From: Cycas panzhihuaensis
Lineage: Eukaryota > Cycadophyta
DNA: 64,000 bases
NCBI GenBank assembly: GCA_023213395.1
Contig: CM041465.1
Coordinates: forward strand, 11,408,001 to 11,472,000
Reading direction: 5' to 3'
Shown in pieces: positions 23,059 through 34,504 of this stretch. The translations under genes and the position numbers were made by a program. The notes beneath the pieces were generated by a model that worked only from the letters and a program-made list of their open reading frames with translations, had not been told where the DNA came from and ran no database searches. Within the stretch, counting starts at the first letter, position 1, and the number at the start of each line of letters is the position of its first letter.

Positions 23059-23082
23059 TCTATTACATTACCATAATGGTTC

Positions 23083-23153
23083 AGTGACATAGCCAAGTGG
23101 TAAGGCAGAGAACCGCAAATCCTTTATCCCCAGTTCAAATACGGGTGCCGCCT
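23083..23153 (+). tRNA. trnC-GCA: Plastid-type tRNA-Cys(GCA) relic
   Basis: About 71 bp closely resembling chloroplast trnC-GCA. The D-arm is GCCAAGTGGTAAGGC, the anticodon loop contains GCA (23115-23117), CCTTTATCCC follows, and the T-arm is AGTTCAAAT. The acceptor stem pairs imperfectly (AGTGACA against TGCCGCC) and the anticodon and T stems have mismatches, so it is probably a nuclear pseudogene from plastid DNA. The A- and B-box-like stretches would also fit the head of a tRNA-derived SINE. I see no further plastid sequence on either side. Confidence 0.7.
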
Positions 23154-23525
23154 GGTGTGTTGGTTTAAGTATCCTTATCTTTAGTTACCCCCCAGAGGTG
23201 CGCTTCCAGATGGTTACCAACACATGGAATTTGGATGTGGGTGTATATATGGAAAGGTTATGATGAAAGTATTGTATTCGCATATATTATATATAGGTGA
23301 TTATATAAAATACGAAGAAAGAGATTTCAATGACCTTTGTTTTTATTGATTGATGAAAATTACAAATAATGAATATATGGATGTATATTGGTAACATAGG
23401 ATAAAGTATTTATTAATCCTAAATGGTGTAGTGATGGTATAGTGGTGTTCTCCAAGTCTCTTCCCAAATCTACTTAAATCTATAAAATACATAGAGATGG
23501 CTGATGAATGATATTAGTGAAATAG

Positions 23526-23859
23526 AACTAAGATGTAATTATTTCTCTATTATATGTTGAACCCTCTGAATAGACCAATGAACCTTTCAAAATGGAGAAA
23601 TACTAAATATTTTACAATTACAATATTGACATAAAAGGAATCAAGCTAAAAAGCATGGGTTATAATGTAAAACTTCTTATTGGTTTAAAAACGAGTGATC
23701 ATAGACTCTAAATAGACATTGTATGAAGAAATTGTGATAGCTAAGATGTAATTGCTCCTTTGTTATATGTCAACCCCTCTAAATGGACCAATTGACCTTT
23801 CAAAATATAGAAATACTAAGCATTTTACAATCATAATATTGAAATAAAGGGAATCAAGA
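23526..23859 (+). repeat. 213-bp tandem repeat, second unit split by element I
   Basis: Unit 1 is 23526-23738. Unit 2 starts at 23739 (AGCTAAGATGTAATT), is interrupted at 23859 by the gypsy element and resumes at 30620-30711 (shared ATTGTATGAAGAAAT). The two parts of unit 2 add up to about 213 bp, equal to unit 1. The repeat is not coding. Confidence 0.85.
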
Positions 23860-24921
23860 TGATCCAGGAGAATCTACCATATGTTTACAAGATGCGGAAA
23901 ATGCTAGGCATTGGTATAACTGAAAGAGATATGGCCAAATGGTATCAAAATTATATGAAATTTTGTGTAAAGCTAGAAGACACATCCCACTAGATGTGTA
24001 CAAAAGGTGGGGTTCAGAAAATATCATTTGATTAGAGTTCAAGCCTTGTTTTGCATAAATTTAATCCCACGGCTAGTGGAAAAAAAATAGTAAATACATA
24101 TTATGATTAAATGAATAAAAATATGGTCAAATGACATACAAATGAGCTAAAATTTTGAGGAAGTAGAGGAGACATGCGTTCCTATACGTGTACCAAATTT
24201 GAGCTGAATTTGAGTCGGTTAAGGTCAGTTACAAGTTGCAACTTTTAAGAATTACATGAAGGCCATTTGGCCAGCAGAAAAACAACAAATACATATTATA
24301 ATTAAATGAATAAAAATGTAGTCAAATGACATCCAAATGAGCTAAAATTTTGAGAAAGCGAAGGGGGCATGCGTTCCTATATGTGTACCAAAGTTTAGCC
24401 AAATTGGGATCCGTTAAGATCAGTTACAAGCTGTAACTTTTTAAAAATTGCATGAAGGCCACTTGGACAACATGCATTCTGGTGGTTAGTGGTTATATTT
24501 GCATGATTGCCACTTGTTAAACATGCAAGTTTGGTTTCTTTCTATAAATTAAGCCCTATTAGGGGTTTGGGAGGTGGTTCTTGGAGGTGAAAGGCACTTG
24601 ACTTGGGAAGCATCCTTGGAGAAGCATTTTGGAGGGTTAGAGTCCCCCTTATGGTATAATTGTATCATTTATTCCTTGTAATTCTACCATTCTTTTGCTA
24701 GTTGATTTCTCCACCATTAAATGGAGATTTTCATAGTTTAATAAAAGTACTACTCCTCATACTTTTGGATCAATTTCAAGGATAAATGATTTGGTGTAGA
24801 ATTTTCTTTTGTGAGCTCATTGTTGTTTTGATGTTATTGAGATTTCTACACTAACTCCCAGGACCTCAAGGAGAAAAGGTTGATAATTGACTTCTTCACC
24901 AACTAAGCTCTTTTGGGATCA
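23860..24921 (+). repeat. 5' LTR of element I
   Basis: 1062 bp from TGATCCAGGAG to GGGATCA. A TATA-like TCTATAAATTAAG lies near 24541. It contains a diverged 195-bp internal duplication. Confidence 0.95.
24092..24480 (+). repeat. 195-bp duplication inside the element I LTR
   Basis: Copies start at 24092 and 24287 with AAATACATATTATRATTAAA. They share CAAATGAGCTAAAATTTTGAG and CATGCGTTCCTATA. The same pair is present in the 3' LTR (from about 29788), so the duplication predates this insertion. Confidence 0.85.
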
Positions 24922-24926
24922 TATTT

Positions 24927-24938
24927 TGGTATCAGAGC
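24927..24938 (+). promoter_or_regulatory. Primer-binding site of element I
   Basis: TGGTATCAGAGC, five bases after the LTR end, matches tRNA-Met. Confidence 0.92.
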
Positions 24939-25054
24939 CTGTGATATTTGTTGTAGGGACTTGAATGGTACAAACAAAGAAATGATACAAAGAGAAAGGT
25001 GAAGACTTCCTTGTATTGCAATCACCAAGAAGACAAAGAAAGAATCCAAGCACT

Positions 25055-26068
25055 ATGGCTGAAAAAGAAGATGGAGAAATTAGATTTGAAAAGCTTGAGA
25101 AGAACGTAGAAGCCTTAATGCAAATGATGACCCACCTTCTACCTCTAGTCAAAGGAAAAGGTAAAGAGAAGGAATTTGAAGGAGGATCCACATATGACCA
25201 CAACCATGAAGAGGAAGAGGAGGAGACCTTAAAGCACTCTTTTGAAGAAAGCAAGGGTACTTCATCTCATTAACCCTTCAAGGTGGAGGCAAAGTTGGAT
25301 ATTCCAACTTATGATGGAGAGGTAAATGCTGAAAAGTTGGACCATTTGTTAGATCAACTTGAAACCTACTTCACAATTTATGCTTATAATAATGCTCAAA
25401 AGCTTTCATTTGCTAGGCTCAAGTTGTGTAAACATGCATTGACATGGTGGAATGCATATTTAAAGACTCATGATGTATCTTCTTTTTCATGGAGGGATTT
25501 TAAGAAAATAATAAAGAAGCAATTCTACCTCATAGGTCATGAGGAAGAACAATGGGTCACTTGGCAATATTTACGCCAAGGGAGAGGTGTAAGTGTCCAA
25601 GAGTATACTTCTTTATTTTTTAGGCATGGCATGCTACTTGGTATTAATATGGATGAACATGTCACTCTTATGAAATTCATTGGAGGATTACATGAATACA
25701 TAAGGAATGAACTAAGGCTTTTTAAGGTTCAATCCATTGGAGAAGCAAGTAGGATGGCTATGGTAATAGAAAGTAAAAGCAAGAAATCTACATTCATGTC
25801 TAAAGATTCTACTTTTACTTCTAATAAGTATGAAAAGAATCCTAAATTGCACTCATCTAAAAGGCAAGAAGGAAAGAAGAAAATAACTAATTTTGTTAAA
25901 AGTTCTAACTATTGTGAGTATTGTGATATTAGTGGTCATATTACAACAAAGTGTTGGAAGTTGCATCCAGAGCTAAAGCCAAAGCATATCAAGGATATGG
26001 AATTAAGAAAGAAGGAAAAAGGGAAAGCACTACTTTCTGAGGTGGAGATTCAAAGTGAAGGAGAATAA
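25055..26068 (+). pseudogene. Gag of gypsy element I (one internal stop)
   Basis: I start at the ATG at 25055; upstream the frame opens only from TTG. The N-terminus has a short coiled-coil-like stretch and an acidic run. An in-frame TAA at 25271 is followed, still in frame, by the retrotran_gag domain (KLSFARLKLCKHALTWWNAY ... YLRQGRGVSVQEYTSLF). A single CCHC knuckle CEYCDISGHITTKC sits near 25910. The frame ends at 26068. Gag would form the capsid and bind RNA through the knuckle. The lone stop separates the N-terminal 72 residues from the capsid domain. Confidence 0.88.
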
Positions 26069-29000
26069 GAGAAGGTTACTCTATTTACAAATTATGAAGA
26101 TGATACTACAAGGGAGGAACTATTTCACTTGAAGCTTCAAGTAGGAAATAATATTATTGGTGCCATTATAGATCCAGGGAGCCAAAAGAATTTGATCTTA
26201 AAAAGTTTGGTAAAGAGCATTGGGTTGGTAACTACTCCTCACCCTCATCCATATCCTCTTGGTTGGATCCATAAAGATGTGGAAATGCAAATATCAAAGC
26301 AATGTACACTTAAATTTTCCATCACTAATGATTTTGTTGATGAAGTAATATGTGATGTGGTGCCATTAGATGTATACCATGTTGTGCTTGGGAGTCCCTA
26401 CTTGTGGGATCGAGATGCACTCTTCTATCGAAGGGAGAGAAAGTATAGATTGATGAAGGATAACAAGGGCTTCATCATAAAGGCCACAAAGAAGCACTTG
26501 GATAAGATAGCATTAATTTCAGCTACTCAAGCAAAAAGGATGATCAATGCATGTGGTAAATTCGTCATCTTAATGGTAAGGAGAAAAGAAGAGTCAGGAG
26601 ATGAAGAAGGTCCTTCTACTCACACTCTTCTTATATCACCTAAACAAATGCAACAAATTGAAGAGTTAAAGACAAAGTATGATATTCTATTTCAACATGT
26701 TGATGGGCTACCTCTAAAGAGAAAGATAGAGCATGAAATCACTCTTGTAGGAGATGCACCATTGCCTAATGTTGCTTTGTATAGGCACTCCATTGTAGAG
26801 AATAATGACATAAAGAGGCAAGTTGAGGAGTTGCTTAATCAAGGGGTCATAAGACCTTCATGTTCACCTTGTGGGTCACCAATTGTCTTGGTGCCTAAGA
26901 AGGATGGAGGATGGAGAATGTGTATAGACTTTCGTGCTTTGAATAAAATTACAATTAAAAATCGCTACCCTTTGCCTCGCATAGATGATTTGCTTGATCA
27001 AATTCAACATGCTTGTTATTTTACTAAGTTGGATTTGAAAAGTGGTTATCACCAAGTTAGGGTCAAGGAGGAGGACACATGGAAGACGGCCTTCAAAACA
27101 AAGCAAGGACTCTTTGAATGGATGGTTATGCCTTTCGGATTGTGTAATGCTCCTGCAACATTCATGAGGCTAATGAATGAAATGTTAAGGCCTTACTTGG
27201 ATAATTTTGTTGTTGTCTATCCTGATGACATTTTGATTTTCAGCAACACATAGGAGGAACATTTGTAGCACATAGAAGAAGTTTTAAAGACTATGGCTTA
27301 GCATTATTTGAAGCTTAATATGAAGAAGTGTGAATTTGACAAGGAGAACTTGATCTTCTTAGGCTTTGTGGTTGGAGGAGGAAAGTTGAGCATCGATCCA
27401 CTCAAGACTCAAGCCATCCTCAAATGGCCTAGGCCAACAAATATCACAGAGGTGAGAAGTTTTTTAGGAGCTTGTCAATAATTGAGAAAGTTTGTTCTTC
27501 ATTTCTCACAGGTTGCAGCACCTCTACATGGATTGACAAAATCTAGTAGAAAGTTTACTTGGGGTTCCAAGGAGGAAGAAGCTTTTCTTCTTTTAAAGAA
27601 GAAAATTTGTGAAGCACCAGTTTTGGCAATGCTAAATTTGCAAAGGCCTTTTGAAGTAGAAGCTTATGCAAGTGGAAATGCGATGGGAGCTGTCCTTATT
27701 CAAGATGGGAAGCCTATTGCTTACCATTCAGAAGTCTTCACCCCTCAAATGAAGAACTACCCAACATATGATCGAAAAATGTTCACACTTCATCAAGCAA
27801 GCAAGCATTGGAGGTCATATTTGCTCGAAAAAGAGGTTGTAGTTCATACCGATCATAAGCCTCTTCATTTTTTACAAACCCAAAGTAAATTACAGCAAGT
27901 AAGACACATGAAGTGGATGAGTTATTATAACAATTCAATATTATAATTAAGTACAAAAAGGGATCTAATAACAAAATTGCTGATATGTTATCTAAACCAC
28001 CTCGTTCCACTTCTTCTTCTACTTTTGTTTGTAGTTCTCTTATGAGTTTGCAGGTGGAACCAATGCATCATGAAGAGTACAAAGACTTGTACCATGAAGA
28101 TGAAGCTTTGAAGGAAGAATTAGAGAACCTAGTGAAAGGAAGACCTTCCCAGCTTGCTTGGAAGGATGGTCTACTTTTCAAATGTGAGCAGCTTTATGTT
28201 CCATCAAAAGGAGACAAGATCAAGTGGCTTAGAGAAGCCCATACTTCTAAAGTAGCTGGTCACTTTGGTATAGAGAAGACTTTAACAAACTTGAGAAGAT
28301 ATGTTGTATGGCCAAAAATGCAAAATGATGTAAAAAAATATGTAAAAGGATGTGTAATGTGTAATACTTCTAAGCCTTCTTCTAGAAAATTAGGATTGTA
28401 TACACCACTTCCTATTCCCACTAGACCTTGGGAAAGTATCTCCATTGATTTCTTAGGGGGACTTCCCATGACTAGGAAGGGACATGATTATCTTTTTGTT
28501 GTTGTAGATAGGTTTAGTAAAATGATATGTCTAATACCTTGTAAAAAGATAATCACAGGTACAGGAGCAGCTAAGTTATTCTTCGAGCATGTATGGAAGA
28601 ATTTTGGCTTGCCTTCTTCCATCATTTCAGATCGAGACACTCGATTCCTTTCATCATTTTGGAAGTCACTATAGGAGATGATGGATACCAAATTGAAGAG
28701 GAGTACAAGTTTCCATCCTCAAACAGATAGACAAACCAAAGTAGTGAACAGAACTTTGGTACATATATTGAGGGGATACAATTCCAAGCATCCAAAGACT
28801 TGGGATGAATCATTGGCTTTTCTACAATTTGCATTTAATAGAGCAATGCATGCATCACACTCTAAAGCACCTTTTGAAGTTTGTTTGGGATACTTACCTC
28901 AAAGTCCATTTGACTTAGAGTTTTCCATGCAAGCTAAGGAAGGATCCATCAAAGAGAAGGAGGAGCATGACAAGGCTTTAAGATACTTGGAGAAGATCCA

Positions 29001-29265
29001 GAGAGTCCACAAAGAAGTACATAATCAACTTCTAAGGACTCAACAAAAGTATAAGGAAATACATGACAAGCATAGGCAAGAGTGTACTTTTCAAGAAGGA
29101 GATTTAGTATGGTTATACTTGAGCAATGAGAGGTTAAAAGGAGAAGGCAAGAAACTCAAACCTATAAGGTATGGACCATTCAAGATTTTGAGAAAAGTAG
29201 GTGGCAATGCTTTCCAACTTGATCTTCCACCTTATATGCAAATATATTCGATAGTAAATCTTTGA
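26069..29265 (+). pseudogene. Protease-RT-RNase H-integrase of gypsy element I (broken)
   Basis: Same frame as gag to about 27946, then a shift. The protease (about 26160) reads IIDPGSQ where D-S/T-G is expected. RT has [29 protein letters not shown] and [12 protein letters not shown]. Its active site reads YPDD (27218-27229), not the usual Y-x-D-D with a hydrophobic x, and a stop follows at 27251. RNase H has AYASGNAMGAVL, with Tyr where the first catalytic Asp belongs. The integrase (27985-29265) has the H-H-C-C zinc region (HTSKVAGHF, CVMC), SIDFLGG and SDRDTRF, but the Glu position reads Lys (TDRQTKVVN). The GPF/Y-type motif YGPFKIL is near 29170. Several independent lesions make the enzyme non-functional. 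Confidence 0.9.
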
Positions 29266-29511
29266 ATACTTAAAACTCTTTGAGCCCTCCATGCTAGATG
29301 AGGAACAAGACCAATTCACTTTACCTTCAGTTGATGATTTGTATTTGGAAAGTGAGGAGCCTCTCAAGGAAGATCGTATCTTGGAGAGAAAATCTACCAA
29401 AACAAGACATAAGACACATGAATCTTTCAGGATTGTAGTAGGGCAATTGCCTAGTAAGGCCAAGTAGTTTAGTAGGCAACAAAGAGAACAACACTTCCCC
29501 CATCTCCAATT
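29266..29511 (+). pseudogene. Degenerate chromodomain-like C-terminus of element I
   Basis: After the integrase stop, translation continues through an acidic linker to EDRILERKSTKTRHKTHESF and then QLPSKAK, a stop codon (29467) where chromodomains usually have Trp, and FSRQQREQHFPHL. The order of basic, hydrophobic and Trp positions fits the chromodomain that chromoviral integrases use to target heterochromatin. Similarity is weak and I rely on position and pattern. Confidence 0.5.
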
Positions 29512-29555
29512 CTAAGCCAAACAGGAGTTGGCTATTTTCCAATGAGGGGGAGCCA

Positions 29556-30614
29556 TGATCCAGGAGAATCTACTATATGTTTACAAGAAGCGGAAAATGC
29601 TATGCATTGGTATAATTGAAAGAGATATGGCCAAATGGTATCAAAATTATATGAAATTTTGTGTAAAGCTAGAAGACACATCCCAGTAGATGTGTACAAA
29701 AGGTGAGGTTTAGAAAATATCATTTGATTAGAGTTCAAGCCTTGTTTTGCATAAAATTAATCCCACAGCTAGCAGAAAAAAAACAGTAAATACATATTAT
29801 CATTAAATGAATAAAAATATGGTCAAATGAAATACAAATGAGCTAAAATTTTGAGGAAGCGGAGGAGACATGCGTTATTATACGTGTACCAAATTTGAGT
29901 TGAATTGGAGTCGGTTAAGATCAGTTACAAGCCGCAACTTTTAAGAATTACATGAAGGCCACTTGGACAGTAGAAAAACAACAAATACATATTATAATTA
30001 AATGAATAAAAATACAGTCAAATGACATCCAAATGAGCTAAAATTTTGAGGAAGCGGAGGAGACATGTGTTCCTATACGTGTACCAAATTTTAGCCAAAT
30101 TGGGATCTGTTAAGATCGATTACTGTCAACGTTTTAAGAATTGCATGAAGGCCACTTGGACAACATGCATTCTGGTGGTTAGTGGTTATAATTGCATGAT
30201 TACCACTTGTTAAACATGCAATTTTAATTTCTTTCTATAAATTAAACCCTATTAGGGGTTTGGGAGGTGGTTCTTGGAGGTGAAAGGTACTTGACTTGGG
30301 AAGCGTCCTTGGAGAAGCATTTTGGAGGGTTGGAGTCCCCCTTATGGTATAATTGTATCATTTATTCCTTGTAATTCTACCATTCTTTCGCTAGTTGATT
30401 TCTTCACCATTAAATGGAGATTTTCATAGTTTAATAAAAGTACTAATCCTCATACTTTTGGATCAATTTCAAGGATAAATGATTTGGGGTAGAATTTCCT
30501 TTCGTGAGCTCATTGTTGTTTTGATGTTATTGAGATTTCTACACTAACTCCCAGGATTTCAATGAGAAAAGGTTGATAATTGACTTCTTCACCAACTAAG
30601 CTCTTGTGGGATCA
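29556..30614 (+). repeat. 3' LTR of element I
   Basis: 1059 bp from TGATCCAGGAG to GGGATCA, followed by CAAGA. It matches the 5' LTR with scattered substitutions. Confidence 0.95.
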
Positions 30615-30711
30615 CAAGATATAAACTATATATCACAATGTAGAGCTTCTCATTGAATTCAAAAGAATTGGTCGCTGACACTAAACAAACATTGTATGAA
30701 GAAATCATAAA

Positions 30712-32372
30712 AGTTTGTTGTTTTAAATGCAAATTATTAGAGGCCAACTTCAACACTGACTTAGCTTAAAATATTGTGTGATTTTTTGTAGAAATTATAT
30801 GTACAACCTATATAAAGAGTGTTGGGTTATTTAAAAATATAAGCTTTTGAATTTTATTTATTTCATTGCTCCTTGTAGAAGACTTTATTTCAAGAGACTC
30901 CATTACCTCGAATAGGGACAAGCTTTGATAAAGAACCCTTGTGAAAGTTTTGTAATTAGAGATAAATTTTATTATTTAATGTTATTATATTTTATTCTGA
31001 AGTTATTATACTTGCTATTATTTCATTTCTTTGTACATTGCCATACTTGTTATTATATCAGTACTACTACTTTTCAATACAAGTTAGAATGGCTATTACT
31101 ATTATTTTGCTTATAGATTTTTATATTTAGTAGTACACAAATATTTCAACTATTATCTATTGTTGAAATTAAAGAAAATAAAATTGGATAACAATGTGAT
31201 AACAAAGCTTATAATAATGTAAAATGAATAATCAAAACATATTAATAAAAATAACACAGATTTAAATATGATGATAGACCATTTTATTAAATAGAGCAAT
31301 TGCTAAAATAACTATAGATTTGAGACAACAATCCTATCTCATAAATTTTGAGTGATAATAGTGCAAGATTTGGAGCAAAATTAAGAAACTTATAAGGATT
31401 TCAATCTTAGCCTATCGGTTGTTGTTGTCTACAAGACTAAAAATCAACTCTTACAAATTTCAACAAGTATCTGGTAACCTCAAATGTTTTTGAAATAGAT
31501 GTGCCTCGAAGTCTACTTTTTGTTGAAAGTAATTTTAGCCAGATCAGATATCATGATAAAAAATTATGAATAATTTAATAACAAGTACTATTGTTGACCC
31601 CAAAAATCTTAAATCATAATCAACTTTAAAAAATCATTACATAAGCTAAAAGTCTCCAAATCACTTGAAACATAATTCACTGAAAACCTTTTTCCATTAT
31701 ATTTCTAGCAAGAATAGTTCGATTTAGTTTTATGGTTAGAATATAGATTATTTAAATTTTAGTAATAAAAAATTATTTGACCCTAAACTTTTTATAAATT
31801 TATAACAAAAATTTTAAATTTTTAGCAAATTATTTTGAGAAGTAATTATTTTAAAAATTTTGTTAAAACAAAAAAAATAAACATACTAATCTACTCACTT
31901 GATGGAGACAAACCCCAATGAGTGGCTAATAAAAATTTATAATTCTTTCAAACACTTGGCATTACCAATGACCGCTAGCAAATCGTATTTACCATTATTC
32001 ATTTAGCAAGACCAATACGAATATAAGTCATAAATTGGAAGGGGAAAAAAACAAAGGACATAATATTTTAGAGATTTAAAATTGACTTTATGGAAATGAT
32101 TGAAGAGTACTTAAGCACTATTTACAAAACATGTTAAGATGAGTCTAACCAATTAGCAAGCCAAACCAAGCAATACCAAAAAGAACTAGTTGAGATGCAT
32201 GAATTGAGAAAGGAAGAGTCCATTTTTGAATAGTTTCAAGAATAAACAATCAAGATGTATGAATCCACCAAGGAAAAGTCCACCTATAAGCAAATATGAA
32301 TAGGAAGAAGTTGATATATATATATATGTCATGAACCAAAATCTATTTCAAAGCAAAATAAAGATGAGTCAA
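30712..32372. other. AT-rich non-genic region
   Basis: No coding evidence. The ORF at 30925-31116 is low-complexity and Leu/Phe/Tyr-rich, as expected from AT-rich DNA. Confidence 0.5.
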
Positions 32373-34504
32373 TGTTAGAATCAAGGTAACACAACAACTC
32401 TCAAGCCCTATTATGCTTTTCTTCCATTCCTTTGTCAAGAAGGAAAAACTACTATCTAAAATACTATCTCCTTTTATAAATGAACTTAAACTTATTTATA
32501 TATTTCTTAAATCTCTCTCGAGTTCTCATTTCCCCTTAATTCTTTTATACCTTAGGTGCTCACCTCTCCACTTTATATAAAGTTGTTGATATCCTTTTAT
32601 AGGGTTTCCACCACATAATTGTACAAGAGAATAATATTAATGCTATGGCCCTAATTAAACATTTGTTATTATTATTATTATTTATCTATTTACCAATGGA
32701 TATGAATCAAAAGTCATACCCATCGATAAAAAGGCATTATATCGCATATAAATACGTGAATCCTTTGTAAATTGTTCATTAGGGAATAATCAAAACATAT
32801 TAGGTCTTTAGAAACCCTATAGAGTAGCCTTATCCAATGAGCCCATTTTTAAATATATATATAAAATAAAACATTAAACCCCATTGTTACCGTTTTGGAT
32901 CACAACAATTGGGATTAGAGCAAACTTCCCTAGCAAGCCTATAGTCAAGTATAGTTTTTACATTTTTCTTACATTTGCATTGGTTTTGTGCAATTTTCAA
33001 TTACATAGCTTGTTATTATTACCGGTTGATCCTTCATCATCAGTTGCATCTCAATTTTAGCTACCCACACTCTAGACATCTTAGTTGCATTTATTTTCTA
33101 ACCATTTCATTGCTATTTATGTTTCCATACTCTTAATAGCTACCTTATTAAAACCCCATGTTCATCATTTTTGCATTTGCATTCATTTCAAGATCTTACA
33201 TTATCATTTATGGTAGAGCTTCTACCCACATTTCTATTAGTCATTTGTTCTTTGGCTATGGAGACAGCAATTATTTGCCCTTCATTCCATCTTCTCCATT
33301 TGACAATCCATCATGGCAATATTATCTAGGTGTGCTCAGCATCTCTTCAGTAATTTTGCATCAAATCAAAAAACCGAGAAAGCCATGTGTTGTTCTTAGC
33401 GAATGCCATGCATGATTAAATTTATCCAAAATTACTAAGATTTTTTCCATTAGTCAACTGATTATACATATTGGCGTATTCTCATTCAAAATGAGAATAT
33501 TCCAAATTTCAAATTCAAATCTTGAGACCACACTTTTTCTTGTTAAGAGTATTCCAAAACATCTAGCTTCTTTCAAGTAACAATCCTGCCAATGCATTAA
33601 GCCATTTATGTTCACTTTCACACCATAAGCATTATTTGAACAATAGTTTACCCTCGATCAAATCTCTTAATATCATCCCATGGTGACCAATGTGGAGTTA
33701 AATAAGGATATAGGAGACATGGATAGACAATTTCAAACATTGGAAATGTGAATGGGATCTGTTGACAAGAAGCTTGATTCACTACTCATCCTAGTAAACA
33801 CAAATTAATCCCCAACTGATAGTCCACCCACCCTTCCACTAGTCACTAGTTTACAAAATAAATTTCGAGATAAAATTAACATTCCAAATTTTCACAAAAA
33901 CTCGGATATAGAAGCACAGTTATGGATCAATAAACTAGAGGCATTTTTTAAAATCAATTCCCGAAATAATGTTGACCGCATCATATTTGCATCACTATAC
34001 CTAGAAGGCACAACATACAAATGGTATTTATGGTGGGAGAGTGACTCCGCAAGTTATAAGATGTTAAATAGTATTGGTGCAAAGTACTAGCAAGGTCCAT
34101 CGAGCATTACAACTGTGCAAAGGAAAAAAGAATTGGTTGTCACTGATGGTTTGCATGTACGTTATAAACAACCACAAGTTGAGGTGAATGAATTATCATA
34201 GTATATGGCAAATACAAGGCCATAAGTTACATTGCTACAGGCACGACTCAAAGAATTTCCAAGTAATGCCTCCTACCTTAATGATTAGCTACAATTTGAC
34301 CTGCATGTTGGAGTTAATAGCAATGAAGACCATTCTGAGGAAGACTTACAATCCACAAAGAAAATTTTTGAGCAGCACATCGAATCTATTAACCAATTAT
34401 TAGATGATGCTACTACCCTAATCGAACAATCTTGCAAAACCCCAATTGAGGAAACCACCATGCCTTCAACACCTAAAGATGCTTTTACTCTTCTTTCTTT
34501 GTGA
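32373..34504 (+). mobile_element. Decayed gypsy-like remnant: LTR, PBS and gag
   Basis: A putative LTR (32373-32907, TGTTAGAATC to CACAACA, with TTTATATAAAG near 32572) is followed by TGGGATTAGAGC (32910-32921). That matches the tRNA-Met PBS at 10 of 12 bases. A gag-like pseudogene follows 760 bp downstream. No pol and no second LTR are visible, so it is a truncated old copy. The left LTR boundary is inferred from the TG...CA rule only. Confidence 0.5.
33680..34504 (+). pseudogene. Gag-like pseudogene of a gypsy-type element
   Basis: One frame from the ATG at 33680 to TGA at 34502-34504, interrupted by about six in-frame stops but no shift. It starts with a heptad-like segment (DMDRQFQTLEM). 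The conserved part (33869-34050) reads KINIPNFHKNSDIEAQLW, then NKLEAFFKIN and LYLEGTTYKWYLWW. This is the 'W-x-x-x-x-E-x-x-F ... A-x-x-x-L-x-G-x-A-x-x-W' layout of gypsy retrotran_gag domains. The C-terminus is acidic, with no zinc knuckle. Frame kept despite many stops suggests decay by point mutation. Confidence 0.6.

Larger units (their letters stand above)
18248..23082. other. Gene-poor region, old unclassified sequence
   Basis: Nearly 5 kb without a recognisable gene or clear LTR pair. ORFs at 20210-20425 and 20573-20824 (minus) and 21358-22064 (plus) are short, low-complexity or unlike any family I know. Short AAC/TTT-rich repeats lie near 21195-21265. A (TA)n tract and a 74-bp tandem repeat are listed separately. 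The rest is probably decayed transposon sequence (inference). Confidence 0.5.
23860..30614 (+). mobile_element. Ty3/gypsy element I, full length but inactive
   Basis: 6.75 kb with LTRs of about 1.06 kb whose ends form a TGATCC/GGATCA inverted repeat. The PBS is at 24927-24938, a polypurine tract (AATGAGGGGGAGCCA) lies before the 3' LTR, and the duplication CAAGA is perfect (23855-23859 and 30615-30619). Gag, protease, RT, RNase H and integrase come in gypsy order, with a chromodomain-like tail, which points to a chromovirus. Most of gag-pol lies in one frame, with a single shift before the integrase. In-frame stops and several changed catalytic residues show it is dead. Confidence 0.95.

Noticed and set aside
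18248-23082. A hidden LTR element in the gene-poor region
   Set aside because: No pair of long direct repeats, PBS or polypurine tract could be found by eye.
23083-23153. A functional nuclear tRNA-Cys gene
   Set aside because: Acceptor and anticodon stems have mismatches and the sequence is of plastid type.
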